Source: an uncultured Actinomycetes bacterium (lineage in GTDB: Bacteria > Actinomycetota > Actinomycetes > Nanopelagicales > Nanopelagicaceae). Taken from it: DNA of 64,000 bases. Each line of letters starts with the position of its first letter. Position 1 is the first letter of the stretch. Below are positions 16,691 through 24,898 of this stretch, one piece after another. The DNA lies in contig CAIMOX010000038.1 in NCBI GenBank assembly GCA_903843225.1, positions 1 to 64,000 on the forward strand, in the 5' to 3' direction. The notes under the pieces were generated by a model that searched no databases, was not told the origin of the DNA, and saw only the letters and a list, made by a program, of their open reading frames with translations. The position numbers and the translations under genes were made by a program.

Positions 16691-17635
16691 TTAGACCCGA
16701 GCTAAATCTGCCGCTCCAACTAAGCCAGCGCCATTTCCTAGCGCCGCAGGAATGATTCGGGGTAATGGCAGCTTCCCTGAAAAAGGCATAAAAAGTTCAA
16801 GTGCAGAACGAGTTGGAGCAAGGAGAATTTCCCCGGCATCAACGACTCCCCCGCCAATCACGACACAAGCCGGGTTGAAGAGAACACTTAATGAAGCGAT
16901 TCCGGCACCAAGCCATTGAGCGGTGGTATTAAACCCGGCGAGAGCGACTGGATCTCCATCGCGGGCCGCTTCGGTGATGTGATGACCTGTGAGGCCTTGA
17001 ATAGTTCCATCACCGCGGGCCAACAAGTTGTAGGCGGCATCTGGTGAGGCGCTAATTGCTTCGCGGATATGACGCATGAGCGCTGTACCTGATGCATACT
17101 GCTCAAAACAACCGCGTTGTCCGCATCCACAGATATGACCTTCGGGGACGACTCGCATGTGACCAAACTCCGCCGCAATTCCGCCAATCCCACGATGAAG
17201 TTTTCCATCAATTATTGCGCCGCCACCAATTCCAGTTCCTACCGTCAAGAGAATCATCTCGCTCTCGCCACGACCGGCGCCGTACTTCGCTTCACCCCAT
17301 GCAGCAGCATTTGCATCATTCTCAATGACGACAGGAAGCCCTACGAGCGATCCGATCTCATTCTTGAGATTGATGCCGTTCCATCCTGAAATATTCGGAG
17401 TTGCGATCATGACCTCGCGATCACTGCTCACAAAACCGGCAGCCGACACACCAACGGCTACCGCTTTATGATTCTCCAAAAGTACTTTTGCAACATCGGC
17501 AATTGTCCTGGTGAGCGCTTGGCCACCCTCTTTTGGAGTTGACTCTCGATGCGTGGCCAAAATTGTGCCATCGACATCAACAACGCCGCCTAGAACTTTT
17601 GTCCCGCCAATATCAATACCGATAGTCAGGTCCAT
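16691..17635 (-). CDS. ROK family sugar kinase, probable glucokinase
   Basis: A 314-residue cytoplasmic kinase. The N-terminal GIDIGGTKVLGG is the ATP phosphate-binding segment, the ENDANAAAWGE stretch carries the catalytic aspartate, and CGCGQRGCFEQYASG is the ROK zinc motif C-x-C-x4-C preceded by a GH-type histidine (GHMRVVPEGHIC). This fits actinobacterial glucokinase. ATG at 17635 is preferred because proteins of this family begin right before DLTIGIDIGGTK; a GTG at 17650 would overlap the upstream SRPBCC gene, with which it forms an operon. Confidence 0.85.
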   Translation of the reverse strand: MDLTIGIDIGGTKVLGGVVDVDGTILATHRESTPKEGGQALTRTIADVAKVLLENHKAVAVGVSAAGFVSSDREVMIATPNISGWNGINLKNEIGSLVGLPVVIENDANAAAWGEAKYGAGRGESEMILLTVGTGIGGGAIIDGKLHRGIGGIAAEFGHMRVVPEGHICGCGQRGCFEQYASGTALMRHIREAISASPDAAYNLLARGDGTIQGLTGHHITEAARDGDPVALAGFNTTAQWLGAGIASLSVLFNPACVVIGGGVVDAGEILLAPTRSALELFMPFSGKLPLPRIIPAALGNGAGLVGAADLARV

Positions 17636-17639
17636 TGAA

Positions 17640-18077
17640 TTACGCTTCACACTTTACTTTGAGCTCTTTGAGCGCAAGGTCAATAGTGTCGCGCTCAGCC
17701 TTTGTACGCATCATGGCAGGTACGGGCATTGAGAGGGCAACCGTTAGCTCATATGTGACAGTAGTCGTCTCGTCGCCATTATCAACGATCGTGTACCCAC
17801 CTGACATCTGCGTCAACATATCCGCATCGTCGAGGGTGAAGGAGAGCGATGTTGGCGCCGTACTCCAGTCATAATCCAAAATGACGCGATCTTTTACCTG
17901 TCCCGCTTTAATCATCATCTCAATCTTTGTAGCGCGACCCTCGCCATCCTTCTCAAGGACGGTTGCACTCTTGATGGCGCTCGACCACTCGGGATAACCC
18001 GCTGGATTGAAGAGCAGGGCAGAGATCTCGCTGGCCGGAGCCTCGATCACAATAGAATTTTTCGATGTATCAGACAT
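17640..18077 (-). CDS. SRPBCC (START-like) family protein
   Basis: A 145-residue protein with the polyketide cyclase/START-like helix-grip fold pattern: an N-terminal strand, the PxxxISALLFNPAGYPEWSSA segment (about residues 15-37), alternating strands, and a long C-terminal helix. Such proteins bind hydrophobic ligands; the specific ligand is unknown. It corresponds in position to the SRPBCC protein Rv2185c near fadD15 and pimB of M. tuberculosis. The start at 18077 (MSDTSKNS) is set by TAACCT exactly 6 bases upstream; the ATG at 18083 has no such spacing. Confidence 0.8.
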   Translation of the reverse strand: MSDTSKNSIVIEAPASEISALLFNPAGYPEWSSAIKSATVLEKDGEGRATKIEMMIKAGQVKDRVILDYDWSTAPTSLSFTLDDADMLTQMSGGYTIVDNGDETTTVTYELTVALSMPVPAMMRTKAERDTIDLALKELKVKCEA

Positions 18078-18083
18078 GCCCAT

Positions 18084-18089
18084 AGGTTA
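18084..18089 (-). promoter_or_regulatory. -10 hexamer TAACCT of leaderless promoter for SRPBCC-ROK operon
   Basis: TAACCT ends 6 bases before the ATG at 18077 and decides that start over the ATG at 18083. Confidence 0.55.
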
Positions 18090-18127
18090 CCGCCCCAAAC
18101 CTCTAGCGGTTTGCGCGACCTGACCAC

Positions 18128-18133
18128 TACCGT
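18128..18133 (+). promoter_or_regulatory. -10 hexamer TACCGT of leaderless promoter for fadD15-like gene
   Basis: TACCGT ends 6 bases before the ATG at 18140; no Shine-Dalgarno sequence is visible. Confidence 0.55.
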
Positions 18134-18139
18134 TTCGCC

Positions 18140-19924
18140 ATGAATGAATTCTCGACCCCAGCGATCGTGCCACCTGCTACTGCTGGCAACCTCACTAATC
18201 TCGTCGCTGAACGTGCCTGGTTTGAACCGCAGCGGGTCATGCTCTCCCGCCCACTCGGCGATGGCTGGCAACCCGTAACCGCTCGAGAGTTTGAAGAAGA
18301 AGTTCGCACAACCGCCAAAGGTTTAATCGCAGCCGGAATTTGCGCCGGTGATCGTGTTGCAATCATGGCGAAGACACGTTACGAATGGACGATCCTTGAT
18401 TTTGCAATCTGGTTCGCTGGTGCGGTCTGCGTACCGATCTACGAAACCTCGAGTGCTGAACAGGTCCAGTGGATTCTTGAAGATTCAGGAGCAGTTGGCC
18501 TGGTTGTAGAAACGCCGGCGCTGCGAGAGATTGCTACGCCAGTCCTCGGAAAGAACTGTAAGTATGTGTGGACAATCACCGAGAATGCAATCCTCGAGCT
18601 CGTGCGTACAGGTTCAGGCATTACCGATGATGAGGTGAACCTTCGACGTGCTGGCCTTAACCCGGAATCCTTAGCAACTTTGATCTACACATCTGGCACC
18701 ACCGGAAAACCAAAAGGCGTGATGCTTACTCACGGCAACTTCCTCGCAGAGTGCGGCAATGTCGTGCAAGGTGCTGCTGATCTCTTCTTAAAACCTAACG
18801 GCTCAACACTTCTCTTCCTGCCCATCGCCCACGTTTTTGGCCGAATGATTGAGATCGGTGCGATCACTGCTGGACTACACCTAGCTCATTGTGGCGATAT
18901 AAATCGACTTCCCCAAGACCTTGCATCATTCAAACCATCATTTGTCCTCGCAGTCCCCCGGATCTTTGAGAAGATCTATAACGGTGCGGAGGCGCGTGCA
19001 GATGCGGCTGGAAAGGGAAATATTTTCCGCAAAGCAGCAGATGTTGCGATCAAATATTCAGAGGGGCTTGATGGTGGAGGAATCGGTCTCGCCCTTCGCC
19101 TTAAACATCGAATCTTCGACAAGTTGGTCTATTCAAAGATCCGTGCAGGAATGGGCGGAGCGGTTGAAGCAGCTATCTCTGGCGGTGCACCGCTAGGCGG
19201 ACGGCTTGGTCACTTCTACCGAGGTGCAGGTATTCGCGTCCTCGAAGGGTATGGACTTACTGAAACTACGGCAGGTGCAACGCTTAATCTCAGCACCGAA
19301 CAACATATCGGTTCTGTCGGCAAGCCGCTGCCAAGTACTACAGTCCGAATTGCCGAAGATGGTGAAGTGCTCATTAAGGGCCCTATCGTCATGCGTGGCT
19401 ACTGGCAGAACGATGAAGCCAACCGCGAGGTCTTCACCGAAGATGGCTTCTTCCGATCTGGCGACCTCGGAGCACTTGATAGCAAAGGTTTCTTAACAAT
19501 TACCGGCCGTAAGAAAGAAATTATCGTAACCGCCGGCGGAAAGAATGTTGCTCCAGCGGTTCTAGAAGACCGCGTCCGTGCTCATCCACTCGTCAGTCAA
19601 TGTATGGTCGTTGGTGACGCGAAACCATTTATCGCCGCACTCGTAACCCTCGATGTCGATGCGATGAAGGCATGGTCCGCCTCAAATAAGAAGGCAGGCA
19701 CATCCATCGCCGATCTTGCAAAGGATCCAGCTTTGATAGCTGTTATCCAGACTGCGATTGATGATGCAAATAAAGCTGTAAGCCGCGCAGAATCGATCCG
19801 CAAGTTTACAATTTTGCCAGTTGACTTCACTATCGCTGATGGTCAGCTGACGGCGAAGATGTCGGTCAAACGCCATGTGGTCGCGAAAGAGTTTGCCCGC
19901 GAGATCAACGAACTCTTCCTCTAA
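18140..19924 (+). CDS. Long-chain fatty-acid--CoA ligase (FadD15-like)
   Basis: A 594-residue AMP-forming acyl-CoA synthetase. It has the P-loop YTSGTTGKPKG (about residues 178-188), the GYGLTET adenine-binding motif, the RSGDLGALD hinge region, and the C-terminal catalytic lysine in LTAKMSVKR. It activates fatty acids to acyl-CoA for lipid synthesis or degradation. The gene lies between a PlsC/SRPBCC block and pimB, matching the fadD15 locus of mycobacteria. A small LuxR-type regulator gene follows 14 bases downstream and is probably co-transcribed. Confidence 0.9.
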   Translation: MNEFSTPAIVPPATAGNLTNLVAERAWFEPQRVMLSRPLGDGWQPVTAREFEEEVRTTAKGLIAAGICAGDRVAIMAKTRYEWTILDFAIWFAGAVCVPIYETSSAEQVQWILEDSGAVGLVVETPALREIATPVLGKNCKYVWTITENAILELVRTGSGITDDEVNLRRAGLNPESLATLIYTSGTTGKPKGVMLTHGNFLAECGNVVQGAADLFLKPNGSTLLFLPIAHVFGRMIEIGAITAGLHLAHCGDINRLPQDLASFKPSFVLAVPRIFEKIYNGAEARADAAGKGNIFRKAADVAIKYSEGLDGGGIGLALRLKHRIFDKLVYSKIRAGMGGAVEAAISGGAPLGGRLGHFYRGAGIRVLEGYGLTETTAGATLNLSTEQHIGSVGKPLPSTTVRIAEDGEVLIKGPIVMRGYWQNDEANREVFTEDGFFRSGDLGALDSKGFLTITGRKKEIIVTAGGKNVAPAVLEDRVRAHPLVSQCMVVGDAKPFIAALVTLDVDAMKAWSASNKKAGTSIADLAKDPALIAVIQTAIDDANKAVSRAESIRKFTILPVDFTIADGQLTAKMSVKRHVVAKEFAREINELFL

Positions 19925-19938
19925 GGAGAGTTTCCATC

Positions 19939-20322
19939 ATGTCTCACTCCACTACTCGCGCGCTCCTGAAGTTAATCAAGCATGACCTGAGCGCTATCGG
20001 AAGAAATGTCGATGAAACAATCGGGCGAAATGCAACTAATCAACATACTCGTTCCTCGCTGCGTGACATCCGAGAATCAATTGATACGCTCCAGAGCAAG
20101 ATTAGCGATTTGGGAAAAAGCGCCTCAATCCTCACTAAACGCGAGGAAGAGATCTTGGTCGCGCTCAGCTCAGGCAAGACTGCTCTGGCGATCTCTCGAC
20201 TCCTCCAGATTACCGAGCCCACAGTGAAGAGTCATGTGATGTCGATCTACCGAAAATTAGATGTTAACAATAAGACGAGCGCGCTCTCGGAGGCAGCTCG
20301 ATTAGGGCTACTTCCCAAATAA
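19939..20322 (+). CDS. Small LuxR-type helix-turn-helix regulator without receiver domain
   Basis: A 127-residue protein. Residues about 1-62 are polar and heptad-like, consistent with a short coiled coil. Residues about 65-127 are a GerE/LuxR DNA-binding domain: LTKREEEILVALSSG, then the recognition helix in EPTVKSHVMSIYRKL. There is no response-regulator receiver or sensor domain. AAGGAG precedes the ATG. It lies directly after the fadD15-like gene and overlaps the 3' end of the convergent pimB by 15 bases. Its target genes are unknown; control of the neighbouring lipid genes is a guess. Confidence 0.75.
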   Translation: MSHSTTRALLKLIKHDLSAIGRNVDETIGRNATNQHTRSSLRDIRESIDTLQSKISDLGKSASILTKREEEILVALSSGKTALAISRLLQITEPTVKSHVMSIYRKLDVNNKTSALSEAARLGLLPK

Positions 20323-21459
20323 GAGAGTGGTAAAACGCTCTCCCCATAAGGCCCAGCTCCACTCTTCCAGAACCCATTCACGACCTCGAGCGCCCATCGC
20401 AGCCGCACACTCTGGATCATTTAACAACGATATTGCCGCCTGTGCGATTGCACGAACATTGGTACCATCAACAACAAGACCACTCTCGCCATCGAGTACA
20501 GCATCAGGAGCACCTCCACTCGCTCCGCCAATAACTGGCAAGCCAGCAGAGCTCGCTTCTAAGTAGACGATACCGAGTCCCTCGACCTCCAATCCAAAGA
20601 AGCGAGAGCGCGATGGCATCGCAAAGAGATTGCCAAGCCGTAGGTATTCAGGAAGCTCGTCATACTTCAAGCGACCAACAAATCGAACTGATTCGCCGAG
20701 TGAATATTTTTTTACCAGAGACTCAAGGTGGTTGCGGTACGGACCTTCACCCACAAGTAGAAGAAGTGTGTTCGGCACATCGCGAAGAATCTCTGGCATC
20801 GCTTCGATCAATCGATCTTGCCCTTTACGGTGAACTAATCGTCCAACCGAAATGATGATCTTCTTGTCTGCAACTTTAAGTTTCTCGATCAGGAGCCCAG
20901 ATCGTGCTCCTGGAGTAAAGTGATTGATCGCGATTCCTGGGGCGACTCTGACGGCCTGGACCTTCTTGCTCAAAATCGGTTTCATCGCCTGATGTGTAAA
21001 TTCGCCAAGATAGGTAATCACATCAAGGTTCTTCGTAATCCTTCGCATAACCCATGAGAACGGCCAGACTCGAGACCACCACACCTCGTGGCCGTGAGTG
21101 AGAGCGACTTGTCGCTTCGCACCATTACGCCGTAGATACCCGCTCATCCAACCAAGTGGCGCAGCAGCGCCGTACCAAATAATTGTTGACGAGTGCTTCT
21201 TCATGATGGTTGCTACTGCGCGATTAACTCGTGGTGTAGGTAATAAAATTCGACTCTTATCCCGGTAAACGATCACTCCGTATCGTCGATGGAGTTCGTT
21301 ATCAAAGGCGAGGTCGCCATCTTGTGAGGATGTATAAATCGCAACCTCGTGGCCATTGAGTTCACCTAAGAGCCCAAGGATAAAACTCTCAATTCCCCCA
21401 GCGCGAGGCCCAAGGTCGTTTGTAACGAGTAGAACTGGCCTCTTCTCACTCGCGCTCAT
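20308..21459 (-). CDS. pimB: GT4 glycosyltransferase, PimB-type phosphatidylinositol monomannoside mannosyltransferase
   Basis: A 383-residue membrane-associated mannosyltransferase that adds the second mannose to phosphatidylinositol monomannoside from GDP-mannose. The N-terminal VTNDLGPRAGGIESF, the WYGAAAPLGW and THGHEVWWS segments, VGRLVHRKGQDRLIEA, and the C-terminal EVEGLGIVYLEASSAGLPVIGG nucleotide-binding region with its E-x7-E follow mycobacterial PimB closely as I remember it. The fadD15-like neighbour is also conserved. Start ATG with leaderless TAACCT-N6. It indicates that this organism makes phosphatidylinositol mannosides. Confidence 0.85.
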   Translation of the reverse strand: MSASEKRPVLLVTNDLGPRAGGIESFILGLLGELNGHEVAIYTSSQDGDLAFDNELHRRYGVIVYRDKSRILLPTPRVNRAVATIMKKHSSTIIWYGAAAPLGWMSGYLRRNGAKRQVALTHGHEVWWSRVWPFSWVMRRITKNLDVITYLGEFTHQAMKPILSKKVQAVRVAPGIAINHFTPGARSGLLIEKLKVADKKIIISVGRLVHRKGQDRLIEAMPEILRDVPNTLLLLVGEGPYRNHLESLVKKYSLGESVRFVGRLKYDELPEYLRLGNLFAMPSRSRFFGLEVEGLGIVYLEASSAGLPVIGGASGGAPDAVLDGESGLVVDGTNVRAIAQAAISLLNDPECAAAMGARGREWVLEEWSWALWGERFTTLLFGK

Positions 21460-21465
21460 CTCGGA

Positions 21466-21471
21466 AGGTTA
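21466..21471 (-). promoter_or_regulatory. -10 hexamer TAACCT of leaderless promoter for pimB
   Basis: TAACCT ends 6 bases before the ATG at 21459, in a 49-bp divergent spacer shared with the RibD-like gene. Confidence 0.6.
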
Positions 21472-21496
21472 ATGGCGCAAGGCTCTCGATCTCAAC

Positions 21497-21502
21497 TACG
21501 GT
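21497..21502 (+). promoter_or_regulatory. -10 hexamer TACGGT of leaderless promoter for RibD-C gene
   Basis: TACGGT ends 6 bases before the ATG at 21509; there is no Shine-Dalgarno sequence. Confidence 0.55.
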
Positions 21503-21508
21503 TGCCCC

Positions 21509-22015
21509 ATGACCATTGCTGCCAACCTCATTATCGGGAGCAACGGCGGCACCACCATCAGCGGACGCTCTACTCCCCTGAGTTCGGCTACCGACCGGAA
21601 GCGATTTCATGAATTGCGCGGGCGGGCGGATGCGATCATTATTGGCGGCCAGACCGCTAGAAGTGAGCCATATTCGAAGACGCCAGTACCGCTGATCGTC
21701 GTCACGCGCTCATCGGAGTTACCAGGCAGCGCAGCGAAAAATCCAACTGCGATCATGAGCAACGACGATGTAGCCACAACATTGAAACGGACCATGCAGA
21801 CCTACCCGTATCTACTGATCGAAGGTGGGGCGCATTTCTTACATGCCGCACTTGCTGCCGATCTTGTCGACGAGCTGTACATCACGGCGGCGGCAATGAG
21901 CGCTGAAGAACCTTTTACCGATCGCACCACGCTGACTCAGGGATTTCACCTCAAAAGCGAGCTTTCAATCGATGGTGATCTCTTCTTACATTATGCGCGC
22001 CTTCCCAATAACTAG
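21509..22015 (+). CDS. RibD C-terminal domain (pyrimidine reductase-like) protein
   Basis: A 168-residue protein made only of the dihydrofolate-reductase-like RibD C-terminal domain: AANLIIGSNGGTTISG near the start, RADAIIIGGQTARSE (about residues 38-52), and LLIEGGAHFLHAAL (about 100-113). In riboflavin synthesis this domain reduces the pyrimidine ribosyl side chain with NADPH. No deaminase domain or rib gene is adjacent, so the true role of this stand-alone copy is uncertain. The start is supported by leaderless spacing. Confidence 0.8.
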   Translation: MTIAANLIIGSNGGTTISGRSTPLSSATDRKRFHELRGRADAIIIGGQTARSEPYSKTPVPLIVVTRSSELPGSAAKNPTAIMSNDDVATTLKRTMQTYPYLLIEGGAHFLHAALAADLVDELYITAAAMSAEEPFTDRTTLTQGFHLKSELSIDGDLFLHYARLPNN

Positions 22016-22027
22016 TGAGAAAGAAAT

Positions 22028-22033
22028 TACCCT
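22028..22033 (+). promoter_or_regulatory. -10 hexamer TACCCT of leaderless promoter for DUF3000-rnd
   Basis: TACCCT ends 6 bases before the GTG at 22040. Confidence 0.5.
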
Positions 22034-22039
22034 TAGGTC

Positions 22040-22600
22040 GTGACAGGGTTTAAAACTGCGGGGATCAAACCCTGGGATGAGATTGTGGCGCAGATTCGCG
22101 CAATCTCTCTGCGCACCGAGATTGCGCTTGAAGAAGTTCCTGCACCTCAGAAACTTGCACCCTTTGCGATTGCCCTTACCGCCGATGTAGATATCGATGT
22201 CGGTACAGGTCGCTTTGTTCTCTTACATGACCCTGCAGGACAAGAAGGTTGGTCAGGTGAGTATCGCTGCGTCACCTTTGCCCGCGCTGCAATCGAAGAA
22301 GAACTAGCCAATGATCCATCGCTCTGCGATGTAAGTTGGTCATGGTTGGTGGAAGCGCTCGAAACCCATGGCGCTACTTATGGAAATCCCAGCGGTACAG
22401 TCACCCGGGTCGCTTCATCCTCTTATGGAGAGCTCGTAGGGCGAGATGAAGATTCTGAAGTCGAAGTTCGAGCGTCGTGGACGCCCACCGATGGTTCATC
22501 GATCGTTGCTCACGTCTTGGCCTGGGCCGAACTCGTTGCTCGCATCTCGGGACTAGAACCGCTACCTGAAGGCGTCACACAACTTCCGCTTGGTAGATAG
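22040..22600 (+). CDS. DUF3000 family protein
   Basis: A 186-residue soluble protein of the actinobacterial DUF3000 family, whose gene habitually precedes the HRDC/RNase D gene, as it does here (3-base gap). Visible stretches are LRTEIALEEVPAPQKLAPFAI-like N-terminus, DPAGQEGWSGEYRCVTFARA in the middle and SWTPTDGSSIVAHVLAWAEL near the end. No catalytic motif is apparent and the function is unknown; linkage suggests RNA metabolism. GTG start, leaderless. Confidence 0.8.
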   Translation: MTGFKTAGIKPWDEIVAQIRAISLRTEIALEEVPAPQKLAPFAIALTADVDIDVGTGRFVLLHDPAGQEGWSGEYRCVTFARAAIEEELANDPSLCDVSWSWLVEALETHGATYGNPSGTVTRVASSSYGELVGRDEDSEVEVRASWTPTDGSSIVAHVLAWAELVARISGLEPLPEGVTQLPLGR

Positions 22601-22603
22601 TCA

Positions 22604-23911
22604 ATGCCGATAGACGAAACTCCGCGGATCGCCGAACCACTTCTACTTCCCAGAGCTGGGATTCCACCACTTGTTGAAGATGATGCTGGCCTGCGCAATG
22701 TTATTGATCAACTCTCGCGTGGTGAAGGCCCGATCGCAGTTGATGCCGAACGCGCATCAGGCTTTCGTTACAGTCAACGCGCATACCTCATTCAAATCTT
22801 TCGCCGAGGTGGTGGCCTCCATTTGATCGATCCGATCGCGGCAAACAATCTAGCAACTTGGGCTGCACTCGACACCGCCTTCAAGGAATGTGAGTGGATC
22901 ATCCATGCCAGTACTCAAGACCTGCCTTGTCTTCGCGAACTCGGAATCAATCCAACTAAGCTCTTTGATACTGAACTCGGCGGAAGAATTGCTGGATGTG
23001 AACGTGTTGGCCTGGGCGCTCTCACCGAAGCACTTCTCGGGTTGCAATTAGCAAAAGAACACAGTGCAGTCGATTGGTCTATTCGTCCCCTCAAGGATGA
23101 GTGGCTCGCCTATGCCGCACTCGATGTTGACGTCCTCATCGATCTTCGCGATGAGATGGAGAAATTACTCATCGAACGCGGATATCTTGAGTATGCACTC
23201 GAAGATTTTGCTGCGATTTTAATATCTAGCGCGGTCATCCCTGCGGCGAAGCGTGACCCATGGCGCAAAGCAGCCGGGATTCATAAAGTCCGTGATCGAT
23301 TATCTTTAGCCATCATTCGTGATCTTTGGATTGCCCGGGATATCTACGCCCGCACTGTCGATACTGCGCCAGGAAGAATTTTCAATGATGATGCGCTCCT
23401 TGAGATTGCCATCAAACGTCCTACAACAATGGATCTCTTCACAAAAATCATTACCCGTCGTAGTCGTGGAAAAGAACAACCAGTGACGCAGTGGTTTGAT
23501 CTTTATCGGAACACTCTCAATCTTCCCAAGGATCAACTCCCCGAACTTCGTCTCTCACCTGTTGGGCTACCTCCGCAGAAGTTGTGGAAGGATCGCAATC
23601 CGCTCGGGTATGCACGACTGACTCATGCGCGTGCAGCAGTCTTAGAGCGAGCGCACGAACTCTCGATCCCCGCTGAAAATCTCATCTCACCTGACGCAGT
23701 CAGGCAGGCGATGTGGCATAACCCCGCAGATGGCGATGGTCTGAGTTACCTTGAAGAGAAACTTCGTGCAGCAGGTGCCCGCTCGTGGCAGATCTCACTG
23801 ATCGCGCCTTCACTCGTTGGGCCCCTTCATGAGAGTGAGCCCCTACCTCCAGCAGCACCTGAAGTCGACCCTACTGAGCCTGCGGCAGCCGATCAGCCTC
23901 CGGTCGAATAG
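22604..23911 (+). CDS. rnd: HRDC domain-containing ribonuclease D
   Basis: A 435-residue 3'-5' exoribonuclease of the DEDDy type. Exo motifs are visible in order: VDAERASGF (Exo I, D-x-E), HASTQDLPCL (Exo II), and YAALDVDVLIDL (Exo III with Tyr and Asp). Two HRDC-like helical regions follow (about residues 215-300 and 320-395), then a proline/alanine-rich acidic tail. It probably trims tRNA or other structured RNA. It is co-transcribed with the DUF3000 gene. Downstream lies the palindrome before FTR1. Confidence 0.9.
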   Translation: MPIDETPRIAEPLLLPRAGIPPLVEDDAGLRNVIDQLSRGEGPIAVDAERASGFRYSQRAYLIQIFRRGGGLHLIDPIAANNLATWAALDTAFKECEWIIHASTQDLPCLRELGINPTKLFDTELGGRIAGCERVGLGALTEALLGLQLAKEHSAVDWSIRPLKDEWLAYAALDVDVLIDLRDEMEKLLIERGYLEYALEDFAAILISSAVIPAAKRDPWRKAAGIHKVRDRLSLAIIRDLWIARDIYARTVDTAPGRIFNDDALLEIAIKRPTTMDLFTKIITRRSRGKEQPVTQWFDLYRNTLNLPKDQLPELRLSPVGLPPQKLWKDRNPLGYARLTHARAAVLERAHELSIPAENLISPDAVRQAMWHNPADGDGLSYLEEKLRAAGARSWQISLIAPSLVGPLHESEPLPPAAPEVDPTEPAAADQPPVE

Positions 23912-23918
23912 AGGGTAT

Positions 23919-23942
23919 TTACGCAACATTCAGGTTGCGTAA
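23919..23942. promoter_or_regulatory. 24-bp perfect inverted repeat over the FTR1 promoter -35 region
   Basis: Two 9-base arms, TTACGCAAC and GTTGCGTAA, flank a 6-base centre. The right arm covers TTGCGT (23935-23940), which stands 17 bases from the -10 TAGGCT and would be the -35. This is the expected place for a repressor operator of the iron permease gene. It could instead be an rnd terminator, but no T-run follows. Confidence 0.5.
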
Positions 23943-23957
23943 TTCAAAGCCCGACCC

Positions 23958-23963
23958 TAGGCT
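23958..23963 (+). promoter_or_regulatory. -10 hexamer TAGGCT of leaderless promoter for FTR1 gene
   Basis: TAGGCT ends 6 bases before the ATG at 23970. With TTGCGT 17 bases upstream this is the most complete promoter in the window. Confidence 0.65.
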
Positions 23964-23969
23964 TGACCC

Positions 23970-24791
23970 ATGTTGAGCACCTTCCTGATCGCGCTCCGTG
24001 AAGGCCTTGAAGCCTCACTGATCGTCTCGATTCTGATCGCCTACCTCAGCCGCACCGGTCGGGCGAGTTTTGCCCGCTATATCTGGATCGGTGTAGGCGG
24101 CGCAGTGCTCCTGAGCTTTGGTCTAGGCGCGCTCCTCTCCTTTACCTCAGCAAGCCTCTCTACGCGCGGTGAGGCGCTCTTTGCCGGCCTTACCTCCGTC
24201 CTGGCAGTCTCTTTCGTGACAGTTATGGTCTTCTGGATGAAGCGCACCGCTCGAGGGCTAGGACGTGAGCTCCAGTCCCGTGTTGACGATGCCCTTCCCT
24301 TGGGAGGTTTTGCTCTCATATCAGCATCATTCTTCGCTGTAGCGCGTGAAGGCCTAGAGACCTCGCTCTTTATCTACTCCAACTTCAAAGCGGTTGGATC
24401 TCATGCCGGACCAACTCTGGGCCTGATTGTTGGGCTTGCCACATCAGTAACGCTTGGCGCCTTGATCTATCGCAAGACGGTAAAGCTCAACCTAGGCAAA
24501 TTCTTTACCGTGACGGGCTACGGCCTCATCATTGTTGCCGGCGGAGTGCTCTCCCATGCGGTCGCTGAATTTCAAAGTCGAGGTGATCTTCCCGGAGCCA
24601 CATCACTGATCTGGAATCAACAGAACGGAAACGGATTTCTCTGGACGATTATCGATGGCAGCGTTGGTATCGGCGCAGAGATGAGCTACCTACAACTCAC
24701 GACCTGGGCTATTTATCTCGCTGTGGTGATCTCGATCTACCGTCGCCCGGCAAAGCTCTCAGAGCTTGCCCCACTCAGCAAGGTCCAGTAG
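23970..24791 (+). CDS. FTR1 family iron permease
   Basis: A 273-residue membrane permease with about seven helices. It has the two REGLE iron-binding helices of the family: LREGLEASLI (about residues 9-18) and AREGLETSLF (about 127-136). FTR1 proteins import iron, often oxidised by a partner (EfeO/EfeB or a multicopper oxidase); no partner gene is adjacent here, so it may act alone or with unlinked factors. It is a single-gene unit with its own promoter and a palindrome that may mediate metal control. Confidence 0.9.
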   Translation: MLSTFLIALREGLEASLIVSILIAYLSRTGRASFARYIWIGVGGAVLLSFGLGALLSFTSASLSTRGEALFAGLTSVLAVSFVTVMVFWMKRTARGLGRELQSRVDDALPLGGFALISASFFAVAREGLETSLFIYSNFKAVGSHAGPTLGLIVGLATSVTLGALIYRKTVKLNLGKFFTVTGYGLIIVAGGVLSHAVAEFQSRGDLPGATSLIWNQQNGNGFLWTIIDGSVGIGAEMSYLQLTTWAIYLAVVISIYRRPAKLSELAPLSKVQ

Positions 24792-24898
24792 TTCACATTT
24801 TCGCTACTGACGAGTAACCTCTCGCTCATACACTTCCGAGATCGACACAGGGCGATCTTTCGATCGGGGTGCCGGTAAAGGGCGGTAAGAGCGTGAGT

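Noticed and set aside
20308-21459. Calling the glycosyltransferase PimA or PimC
   Set aside because: The N-terminal and GDP-binding segments fit PimB-type sequences better, and the fadD15 neighbour supports this.
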